DNA of 12,708 bases from Tetragenococcus sp041859945 (GTDB lineage: Bacteria > Bacillota > Bacilli > Lactobacillales > Enterococcaceae): NCBI GenBank assembly GCA_041859945.1, contig JBFLGC010000068.1, forward strand, positions 1-12,708. The letters are read 5' to 3'. The translations under genes were made by a program, and so were the position numbers. Positions 6,807 through 12,708 of this stretch are shown in pieces. How positions within the stretch are numbered: the first letter of the stretch is position 1; each line of letters starts with the position of its first letter. The notes beneath the pieces were generated by a model. That model was not told where the DNA came from. It ran no database searches and saw only the letters and a list, made by a program, of their open reading frames with translations.

Positions 6807-6812
6807 AGGAGG
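6807..6812 (+). promoter_or_regulatory. Strong ribosome binding site of atpE in an A/T-rich leader
   Basis: AGGAGG lies 8 nt before the atpE ATG. The 37-nt gap after atpB is almost entirely A and T otherwise, so the site should be unstructured and efficient. This suits a protein needed in roughly ten copies per complex. Confidence 0.7.
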
Positions 6813-6820
6813 AAATTATT

Positions 6821-7030
6821 ATGCAATACATCGCAGCAAGTATAGCAATCATCGCATCAGCTTTTGGTGCCGCTTTTGGGAACTCGAAGGTCGTATCGAC
6901 CGCATTAGAATCTATTGCTCGCCAACCAGAAGTGGCTGGGGACGTTCGTTCAACGATGATCTTAGGGATGGCCTTTGTCGAAGCTGTACCTATCTTAGGC
7001 GTCGTTGTCGCACTACTAATGGTACTATAG
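6821..7030 (+). CDS. atpE: F1Fo ATP synthase subunit c
   Basis: Subunit c is the proteolipid that forms the rotating proton-carrying ring of Fo. The 69-residue protein has two membrane helices (about 2-25 and 45-68) joined by the polar loop ARQPE (33-37), the diagnostic element that contacts gamma and epsilon. Glu54 in AFVEAVPIL is the proton carrier. The helix-1 glycine motif reads FGAAFGNSK, with Ser22 where a glycine is usual. Length is normal for the family. The gene is followed, after 10 bp, by a terminator-like hairpin before atpF. Together with its strong ribosome binding site this could raise subunit c output over the other subunits. Confidence 0.97.
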   Translation: MQYIAASIAIIASAFGAAFGNSKVVSTALESIARQPEVAGDVRSTMILGMAFVEAVPILGVVVALLMVL

Positions 7031-7040
7031 CAGGATAAGT

Positions 7041-7079
7041 GCAGGAGTGATTTCTTCTACGGATCCTTCTGCTTTTTTT
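7041..7079 (+). terminator. Terminator-like hairpin between atpE and atpF
   Basis: GCAGGAG (7041-7047) pairs with CTTCTGC (7066-7072), seven pairs including one G-U. After a bulged T, GAT (7049-7051) can pair with ATC (7063-7065) around an 11-nt loop. Seven T's follow at 7073-7079. It has the form of an intrinsic terminator but lies inside the operon, in a 142-bp gap. No clear new promoter is visible before atpF, so read-through must feed the downstream genes. Confidence 0.7.
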
Positions 7080-7172
7080 ATGATTTTCCTAATATATCTG
7101 CAAAGTAAAGCAGTAGTTGGATCAGTAAAAATCAAAAAGGCAAGTAACCATTTATAAAGGAGACGAGACATT

Positions 7173-7703
7173 ATGCTTAATCAGTTGGTACTTTCTGTTG
7201 CAGAAGTGCATAACACCACGATCAGTAGTATGGTCGTCGTAACGGGTTCGTTTCTTCTTTTACTTGTGCTATTAAAAAAATTTGCGTGGAATGCGATAGC
7301 TGAAGTTTTGAAGAAACGTGAAGACAAAATCGCAAATGATATCGATGCGGCTGAGCAATCACGTATCGCGGCAAAGAAACACGAAGAAGAAACGCAAAAA
7401 AGATTATCCGGTTCTCGAAAAGAAGCATCGGACATCGTTAAAAATGCTCAAAAAAGTGGAGAAATAGACCGCCAACATATTCTAACCGATGCTAATAATG
7501 AAGCATCTCAGATCAAAGAACGTGCCGAAAAAGATATTTCATTGGAACGTCAGGCGGCTTTACAAGCTGTTAAAGGTAACGTGACAGAAATTTCGCTTGA
7601 GATCGCTGAAAAAATATTGAATAAAGAGCTTTCTCCTGAGGTACATCAAAATTTGATCGATCAATACATCAATGATTTAGGCGCTACTGATGAAACTAGA
7701 TAA
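7173..7703 (+). CDS. atpF: F1Fo ATP synthase subunit b
   Basis: Subunit b is the peripheral stalk that holds F1 against rotation. The 176-residue protein has one N-terminal membrane helix (about 18-35, hydrophobic up to LLKKFAW) followed by a long charged helix with heptad character from about residue 45 to 150 (LKKREDKIANDID onward), which dimerises in the complex. The C-terminal IAEKILNKELSPE segment is typical of Firmicute b subunits and binds delta. AAAGGAG at 7156-7162 precedes the ATG by 10 nt. The gene overlaps atpH by 14 bp, which suggests coupled translation. It is the first gene after the intercistronic hairpin. Confidence 0.97.
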   Translation: MLNQLVLSVAEVHNTTISSMVVVTGSFLLLLVLLKKFAWNAIAEVLKKREDKIANDIDAAEQSRIAAKKHEEETQKRLSGSRKEASDIVKNAQKSGEIDRQHILTDANNEASQIKERAEKDISLERQAALQAVKGNVTEISLEIAEKILNKELSPEVHQNLIDQYINDLGATDETR

Positions 7704-8232
7704 ATATACAGTTGGCAAACGCTATGGTAAAGCTATTTTTGAACTGGCGGTCGAAAGTGGCACCGAAGAACGAATCTTGGAAGAGTTGCAAACTGTAAAA
7801 GAAATTTTTGATGATAATCCTGGCTTAGGCAATATGTTAAGTGTTCCGGCCTTAAACTTGCATGAAAAACGAGCCCTCATGGATACGATCAACCAACACT
7901 TTGATGGTCTTGTTCATGATGCTTTAGAGATCATTTTTCAATATGGCAGAATGTATGATATCGACCAAATCATCAACGAATTTCAAACAGAATACAATGA
8001 GGCAAAAAAAATCGTCTTGGCAAAAGTCACGACGGCAGTTGCTTTGAATGAGACTCAAAAACAAAAGTTGTCGCAAGTAGTAGCAAAACGTTTTGGCTAT
8101 CAAAGCGCTTTGGTCGAAGAAAAAATCGATCCTAAGATCATTGGTGGCGTGATAGTTGAAGCTAACCATCAACTGATCGATGGGAGTGTAAAAAGTCGCT
8201 TCGATCAATTAAGGAAAGTATTAGGTAACTAA
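7690..8232 (+). CDS. atpH: F1Fo ATP synthase subunit delta
   Basis: Subunit delta (OSCP-like) joins the top of F1 to the b stalk. The 180-residue protein has the conserved N-terminus VGKRYGKAIFELA, which leads into the six-helix domain that binds the alpha N-termini, and the C-terminal signature of the family, DPKIIGGVIVEANHQLIDGS followed by VKSRFDQLRKVL. Length is normal. The ATG lies inside the end of atpF and has no clear ribosome binding site of its own, so it probably depends on translation of atpF. atpA follows after 31 bp. Confidence 0.96.
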   Translation: MKLDKYTVGKRYGKAIFELAVESGTEERILEELQTVKEIFDDNPGLGNMLSVPALNLHEKRALMDTINQHFDGLVHDALEIIFQYGRMYDIDQIINEFQTEYNEAKKIVLAKVTTAVALNETQKQKLSQVVAKRFGYQSALVEEKIDPKIIGGVIVEANHQLIDGSVKSRFDQLRKVLGN

Positions 8233-8263
8233 GTGTAGGAATCATTGTAAAGAGGTGATACGA

Positions 8264-9814
8264 ATGGCTATCAAAGCAGAGGAAATCAGCGCTTTGATCA
8301 AGGAACAAATCAAAGGATATCAAGATAAATTGTCTGTGGAAGAAGTCGGTACCGTTACTTATGTCGGTGATGGTATTGCTCGGGCTCACGGATTAGAAAA
8401 TGCCATGAGTGGAGAACTTCTCGAATTTTCAAATGGGTCTTTTGGTATGGCACAAAACTTAGAATCAAATGATGTTGGGATCATTATTTTGGGTGAATTT
8501 GAAACGATTCGTGAAGGAGATCAAGTGAAACGTACGGGAAGGATCATGGAAGTACCCGTTGGAGAAGCTTTGATCGGACGCGTGGTCAATCCATTGGGAC
8601 AACCTATCGATGGTCGTGGCCCGATAGAAACCTCAAAGAGTCGGCCCGTTGAGGCAAAAGCACCTGGAGTCATGGCGCGTCAATCAGTATCAGAACCCAT
8701 GCAAACAGGACTTAAGACGATCGATGCCCTAGTTCCGATCGGTCGTGGACAACGTGAACTAGTCATTGGTGATAGAAAAACCGGGAAAACATCGATTGCC
8801 ATCGATACGATCATCAATCAAAAAGGACAAGATATGATCTGTATTTATGTGGCGATCGGACAAAAGGATTCGACGGTACGTACGCAAGTTGAAACATTGA
8901 AAAAATTCGGCGCCATGGATTATACGATCGTTGTGACAGCAGGATCATCGCAACCAGCTCCATTGCTTTACATTGCCCCTTATGCTGGAACAGCAATGGG
9001 TGAAGAGTTTATGTATAATGGTAAACACGTCTTGATCGTCTTTGACGATTTATCAAAGCAAGCTGTTGCTTACCGTGAATTATCTTTGCTATTACGTCGT
9101 CCACCAGGTCGTGAAGCTTATCCAGGGGATGTTTTCTACCTCCATTCTCGTTTATTGGAAAGAGCTGCCAAATTAAGCGATAAACTAGGGGGCGGATCGT
9201 TAACGGCTCTCCCATTTGTAGAAACACAAGCTGGGGATATTTCGGCTTATATTCCGACTAATGTGATTTCGATCACGGATGGCCAAATCTTTTTGGAAAG
9301 TGATTTGTTCTATTCAGGTGTACGGCCTGCTGTTGATGCCGGACTTTCCGTTTCGCGGGTAGGTGGCTCGGCACAGATCAAAGCAATGAAAAAAGTTTCT
9401 GGAACATTGCGTCTGGATCTAGCTAGCTATCGTGAACTAGAAGCCTTTACTCAATTTGGTTCTGACCTAGATCAGGCGACCCAGGCGAAATTGAATCGTG
9501 GCAAACGAACGGTAGAAGTATTGAAACAAAAATTACATGAACCACTACCAGTTGAAAAACAAGTGGTGATCTTATACGCCTTAGGACATGGCTTTTTAGA
9601 TAGTATCCCGGTCAACCAGATCTTAGATTTTGAAGCAAATCTTTATGCTTATATCGAGAAAAACCAAAATGACTTGTTTGAAACGATCCGAACCACAAAA
9701 GATTTACCAGATGAAGCTAAATTGGATGCGGCGATCAAAGCCTGCAAAGATGATTTTTTAGATTCGGAACATAGTAATCAAAGTATACGTGATCATTTTG
9801 ATGGCAATGAGTAG
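8264..9814 (+). CDS. atpA: F1Fo ATP synthase subunit alpha
   Basis: Alpha alternates with beta in the F1 hexamer and carries the non-catalytic nucleotide sites. I place the start at the ATG at 8264, 6 nt after AAAGAGGTGA; the in-frame GTG at 8255 lies inside that site. The protein has 516 residues: a beta-barrel N-domain (about 25-95), the nucleotide-binding domain with Walker A GDRKTGKT at 169-176 (Lys175, Thr176), VAIGQK at 196-201, Walker B LIVFDDL at 257-263, and LSVSRVGGSAQ at 361-371, whose Arg365 is the arginine finger that reaches the catalytic site in beta. Position 172 is Lys instead of the common Gln. The C-terminal domain is complete. atpG follows after 21 bp. Confidence 0.97.
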   Translation: MAIKAEEISALIKEQIKGYQDKLSVEEVGTVTYVGDGIARAHGLENAMSGELLEFSNGSFGMAQNLESNDVGIIILGEFETIREGDQVKRTGRIMEVPVGEALIGRVVNPLGQPIDGRGPIETSKSRPVEAKAPGVMARQSVSEPMQTGLKTIDALVPIGRGQRELVIGDRKTGKTSIAIDTIINQKGQDMICIYVAIGQKDSTVRTQVETLKKFGAMDYTIVVTAGSSQPAPLLYIAPYAGTAMGEEFMYNGKHVLIVFDDLSKQAVAYRELSLLLRRPPGREAYPGDVFYLHSRLLERAAKLSDKLGGGSLTALPFVETQAGDISAYIPTNVISITDGQIFLESDLFYSGVRPAVDAGLSVSRVGGSAQIKAMKKVSGTLRLDLASYRELEAFTQFGSDLDQATQAKLNRGKRTVEVLKQKLHEPLPVEKQVVILYALGHGFLDSIPVNQILDFEANLYAYIEKNQNDLFETIRTTKDLPDEAKLDAAIKACKDDFLDSEHSNQSIRDHFDGNE

Positions 9815-9835
9815 GAATGAAAGAGGTGAGAAAAG

Positions 9836-10738
9836 ATGGGCGCTTCTTTAAATGAAATCAGACAGCGGATCGGCTCTACAAAAAAAACCAGCCAAATCAC
9901 TAAAGCCATGCAAATGGTTTCCGCTTCGAAACTAACAAAGTCAGAAGAACACTCAGAACATTTTCAACTTTATTCTGAAAAAGTGAGAGAGTTGGTCACG
10001 CATATCATGGCTACTCAGCTATCAAAAGAAGATATTAAAAAAAACCAGGGAAAAGTTGAATTGAACAGTATGTTGATCACCCGCCCCGTCAAAAAAACAG
10101 GGTATTTAGTGATCACCTCTGAAGGGGGCCTGGTGGGCAGTTATAACAGTTCGATTTTAAAACAGATGATGAATATGTTGGAATCGGATCATGAATCATC
10201 TGAAGAATATGTCATGCTTGCCATTGGTGGCACAGGTGCCGACTTTTTCAAGGCACGAGGGATCGATATTGCTTATGAACTGCGTGATCTTTCTGATAAC
10301 CCAAGTTTTGAAGAAGTCCGCAAAATCGTGAATTTGACTACCTCTATGTATCAGAATGAAGTTTTTGATGAACTTCATGTTTGTTACAATCATCATGTCA
10401 ATTCATTGACGAGTCAATTTCGAGTTGAAAAAATGTTGCCGATCTCGGATCTGAATCCTTCTGAAGCAACAAGTTATGAATTAGAATACATTTTTGAGCC
10501 TTCAAAAGAAGACATTTTGAATCAATTGCTCCCTCAATATGCTGAAAGCTTGATTTATGGCGCGATCATCGATGCTAAAACGGCTGAACATGCAGCTGGC
10601 ATGACCGCGATGAAAACAGCCACTGACAATGCTGGTAAGATCATTGATGATTTGACGGTTTCCTATAACCGTGCCCGACAAGGAGCAATCACGCAAGAGA
10701 TTACCGAAATCGTTGGTGGGGCAGCGGCTCTGGAATGA
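9836..10738 (+). CDS. atpG: F1Fo ATP synthase subunit gamma
   Basis: Gamma is the central rotating shaft that couples the c-ring to the catalytic hexamer. The 300-residue protein has the conserved N-terminal helix GASLNEIRQRIGSTKKTSQI and AMQMVSASKL, which pairs in a coiled coil with the C-terminal helix (about 242-300) ending ARQGAITQEITEIVGGAAAL. The central Rossmann-like domain contains TSEGGLVGSYNS (94-105), the counterpart of the conserved SD(R/K)GL.G.YN segment, with substitutions at the Asp and Arg. AAAGAGGTGAG precedes the ATG. Length is slightly above that of E. coli gamma and normal for this group. atpD follows after 25 bp. Confidence 0.97.
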   Translation: MGASLNEIRQRIGSTKKTSQITKAMQMVSASKLTKSEEHSEHFQLYSEKVRELVTHIMATQLSKEDIKKNQGKVELNSMLITRPVKKTGYLVITSEGGLVGSYNSSILKQMMNMLESDHESSEEYVMLAIGGTGADFFKARGIDIAYELRDLSDNPSFEEVRKIVNLTTSMYQNEVFDELHVCYNHHVNSLTSQFRVEKMLPISDLNPSEATSYELEYIFEPSKEDILNQLLPQYAESLIYGAIIDAKTAEHAAGMTAMKTATDNAGKIIDDLTVSYNRARQGAITQEITEIVGGAAALE

Positions 10739-10763
10739 TTTGTGAAGGAATGGAGGAAAATAA

Positions 10764-12170
10764 ATGAGCTCAGGCAAGATTGTCCAAGTTATTGGTCCGG
10801 TCGTCGATGTAGCGTTTTCGCTCGACCAATCCTTACCAGACATCAATAATGCACTGATTGTTTATAAAAATGACGACGATAAAACCAAAGTCGTGTTGGA
10901 AGCAGCGCTTGAACTCGGCGATGGGGTCATCCGTACGATCGCTATGGAATCGACAGACGGTCTGCAACGTGGTATGGAAGTCGTTGATACAGGCGCTTCT
11001 ATTTCCGTACCAGTAGGAGATAAAACGTTAGGACGGGTTTTTAACGTTTTAGGTGAAACGATCGATTTAAAGGAAGCATTTCCTGAAGATGCACCGCGTA
11101 GTGGGATCCATAAGGAAGCGCCTGCTTTTGAAGATCTGAGCACGAGTACGGAGATCCTTGAAACAGGGATCAAAGTGATCGATTTATTAGCACCTTATTT
11201 AAAAGGTGGTAAAGTTGGACTGTTTGGTGGTGCCGGTGTTGGAAAAACGGTACTGATCCAAGAATTGATCCACAATATTGCTCAGGAACATGGCGGGATT
11301 TCTGTTTTCACTGGTGTTGGTGAACGTACCCGTGAAGGAAATGATCTTTATTTTGAAATGCAAGAATCTGGGGTCATCAATAAAACGGCCATGGTGTTTG
11401 GACAAATGAATGAACCACCGGGTGCACGGATGCGGGTCGCTTTGACCGGACTTACGATCGCTGAGTATTTCCGTGATGAAGAAGGTCAAGATGTATTGCT
11501 TTTTATTGATAATATTTTTCGATTTACTCAAGCCGGTTCTGAAGTTTCAGCATTGTTAGGACGGATGCCATCAGCAGTTGGTTATCAACCGACTTTGGCG
11601 ACTGAAATGGGTCAGTTACAAGAACGGATCACATCGACTAAAAAGGGATCAGTTACGTCGATCCAAGCCATTTATGTCCCAGCTGATGACTACACGGACC
11701 CAGCACCGGCGACCGCCTTTGCCCATTTGGATGCAACGACGAATTTGGAACGTAAATTGACTGAACAAGGGATCTATCCAGCTGTGGATCCACTAGCTTC
11801 CTCTTCCAGTGCGCTAGCGCCTGAAATTGTCGGAGAAGAACACTATCAAGTAGCTACTGAAGTGCAACATACCTTACAACGTTACCGTGAATTGCAAGAC
11901 ATCATTGCTATTTTAGGAATGGACGAATTGTCTGACGATGAAAAGGTTTTGGTCGCTAGAGCACGACGGATTCAATTTTTCTTATCACAAAACTTTAATG
12001 TTGCCGAGCAGTTTACAGGTCAACCTGGATCTTACGTTCCTGTAAAGGAAACGATCAAAGGGTTCAAAGAAATATTGGAAGGTAAACATGATGATTTACC
12101 TGAAGAAGCCTTTCGCAATGTTGGAACGATCGAAGAAGCTGTTGAAAAAGCGAAGAAATTAGGCTACTAG
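10764..12170 (+). CDS. atpD: F1Fo ATP synthase subunit beta
   Basis: Beta carries the catalytic sites of F1. The 468-residue protein has the N-terminal barrel (about 1-80), Walker A GGAGVGKT at 155-162 (Lys161, Thr162), GERTREGND at 186-194 with the catalytic Glu187 and Arg188, Walker B LLFIDN at 245-250 with Asp249, the adenine-binding region at Tyr338, and DELSDDE at 387-393, the Firmicute form of the DELSEED lever. In the segment DPLASSSSALAPE, position 349 is Ser where E. coli and bovine beta have Arg (STSR). TGGAGG lies 7 nt before the ATG. All catalytic residues are present, so the enzyme should be active. Confidence 0.98.
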   Translation: MSSGKIVQVIGPVVDVAFSLDQSLPDINNALIVYKNDDDKTKVVLEAALELGDGVIRTIAMESTDGLQRGMEVVDTGASISVPVGDKTLGRVFNVLGETIDLKEAFPEDAPRSGIHKEAPAFEDLSTSTEILETGIKVIDLLAPYLKGGKVGLFGGAGVGKTVLIQELIHNIAQEHGGISVFTGVGERTREGNDLYFEMQESGVINKTAMVFGQMNEPPGARMRVALTGLTIAEYFRDEEGQDVLLFIDNIFRFTQAGSEVSALLGRMPSAVGYQPTLATEMGQLQERITSTKKGSVTSIQAIYVPADDYTDPAPATAFAHLDATTNLERKLTEQGIYPAVDPLASSSSALAPEIVGEEHYQVATEVQHTLQRYRELQDIIAILGMDELSDDEKVLVARARRIQFFLSQNFNVAEQFTGQPGSYVPVKETIKGFKEILEGKHDDLPEEAFRNVGTIEEAVEKAKKLGY

Positions 12171-12183
12171 AAAGAGGTGCCTT

Positions 12184-12606
12184 ATGAAACCAAATTTAAC
12201 AGTTAATGTAGTGACGCCTAATGGACTTGTATATGATCATCATGCAGTCATTGTCGTCGCGCGGACCACAGATGGAGAGCTGGGGATTTTACCACGGCAT
12301 GCACCGATCATCGTTCCCTTAGATATCGATGAAGTGCGGGTCAAACGTACAGACGCTGACACCCATGTAGATTGGATCGCTGTAAACGGCGGTGTCATGG
12401 AAGTACGAGATGATAAAGTAACGATCATTGCTGATAGTGCTGAACGGGAACGTGATATCGATGTATCACGAGCTGAGCGAGCGAAACAACGTGCAGAAAA
12501 TAAGATTGAAGAAGCGAAAAAAGAATCTGATGTGGATGAATTGAAACGGGCTCAGGTAGCTTTACACCGAGCTATCAATCGTATCAATGTTTCAAAACAC
12601 CGCTGA
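12184..12606 (+). CDS. atpC: F1Fo ATP synthase subunit epsilon
   Basis: Epsilon binds gamma and the c-ring and acts as an internal brake on ATP hydrolysis. The 140-residue protein has the N-terminal beta-sandwich (about 1-85, with TPNGLVYD, GELGILPRHAPI and VNGGVMEV) and a C-terminal helical hairpin (about 90-136). The segment IDVSRA at 92-97, followed by Ala100, Arg103 and Ala104, matches the I(L)DxxRA ATP-binding motif described in epsilon of the thermophilic Bacillus PS3, so ATP sensing by this subunit is possible. GAAAGAGGTG precedes the ATG and the gene is 13 bp after atpD. It is the last gene of the operon in the window. Confidence 0.96.
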   Translation: MKPNLTVNVVTPNGLVYDHHAVIVVARTTDGELGILPRHAPIIVPLDIDEVRVKRTDADTHVDWIAVNGGVMEVRDDKVTIIADSAERERDIDVSRAERAKQRAENKIEEAKKESDVDELKRAQVALHRAINRINVSKHR

Positions 12607-12622
12607 TCAAAGCTTTCTAAGA

Positions 12623-12683
12623 ACGATTTTAAAAGGTTCTATGTCAATTTGTGTTGGTAGGACAAAAAACTGAATAAAATCGT
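12623..12683. repeat. Inverted repeat downstream of atpC
   Basis: ACGATTTTA (12623-12631) is perfectly repeated in inverted form as TAAAATCGT (12675-12683). Between and beside them GTTCTA (12636-12641) is inverted against TAGAAC (12683-12688), and AGAAC (12620-12624) can also pair with GTTCT (12636-12640). These pairings compete. No U tract follows, so this is not a clear terminator; the remaining 102 bp of the window hold no gene. Confidence 0.4.
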
Positions 12684-12708
12684 AGAACTTGGAATAAAAA
12701 TCAGAGAC

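Noticed and set aside
7139..7150. GGCAAGTAACCA shared with 1721-1732 upstream of secG
   Set aside because: A 12-base match between two places in 12.7 kb is expected a few times by chance, and the two contexts share nothing else.
7080..7172. Second promoter between the intercistronic hairpin and atpF
   Set aside because: TATATC and TATAAA sequences occur, but none has a -35 box at proper spacing, and the TATAAA overlaps the atpF ribosome binding site.

Overview
The window is chromosomal housekeeping DNA from a low-GC Gram-positive bacterium, most likely a lactic acid bacterium of the Enterococcaceae (Enterococcus, Tetragenococcus, Vagococcus or a relative). This rests on recognisable protein sequences, strong AGGAGG or GAGGTG ribosome binding sites with several TTG starts, Rho-independent terminators, and the secG-esterase-rnr-smpB order known from Firmicutes. 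The genus cannot be fixed without a search. I see no transposase, phage gene, CRISPR array, rRNA or tRNA.

Layout. (1) Positions 2-940: the 3' part of enolase (eno), closed by a strong hairpin at 955-996 that can also terminate transcription from the other side. (2) 1023-1602, minus strand: a small FMN nitroreductase gene whose frame is broken at a run of nine A's near its start. (3) 1603-1832: intergenic region with divergent promoters and three copies of AATCCTA. (4) 1833-2075: secG with its own promoter and terminator. (5) 2190-5782: a tight est-rnr-smpB cluster (carboxylesterase, RNase R, tmRNA-binding SmpB). (6) 5783-6066: a non-coding stretch with a structured element, a near-consensus promoter and a leader hairpin. 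(7) 6067-12606: the complete F1Fo ATP synthase operon atpB-E-F-H-A-G-D-C, without a visible atpI. (8) 12607-12708: a short downstream stretch with an inverted repeat and no gene.

How the genes work together. Enolase makes phosphoenolpyruvate in glycolysis. SecG belongs to the SecYEG protein channel. RNase R and SmpB act together in tmRNA-mediated rescue of stalled ribosomes and decay of the faulty mRNA. The eight atp genes encode a (AtpB), c (AtpE), b (AtpF), delta (AtpH), alpha (AtpA), gamma (AtpG), beta (AtpD) and epsilon (AtpC). In fermentative lactic acid bacteria this enzyme works mainly as an ATP-driven proton pump for pH control.

I found no new multi-gene system. The points most worth a second look are the A9 frameshift in the nitroreductase gene, a terminator-like hairpin between atpE and atpF that could help set c-subunit stoichiometry, the structured DNA between smpB and atpB, and a strong excess of GATC in most genes but not in eno.
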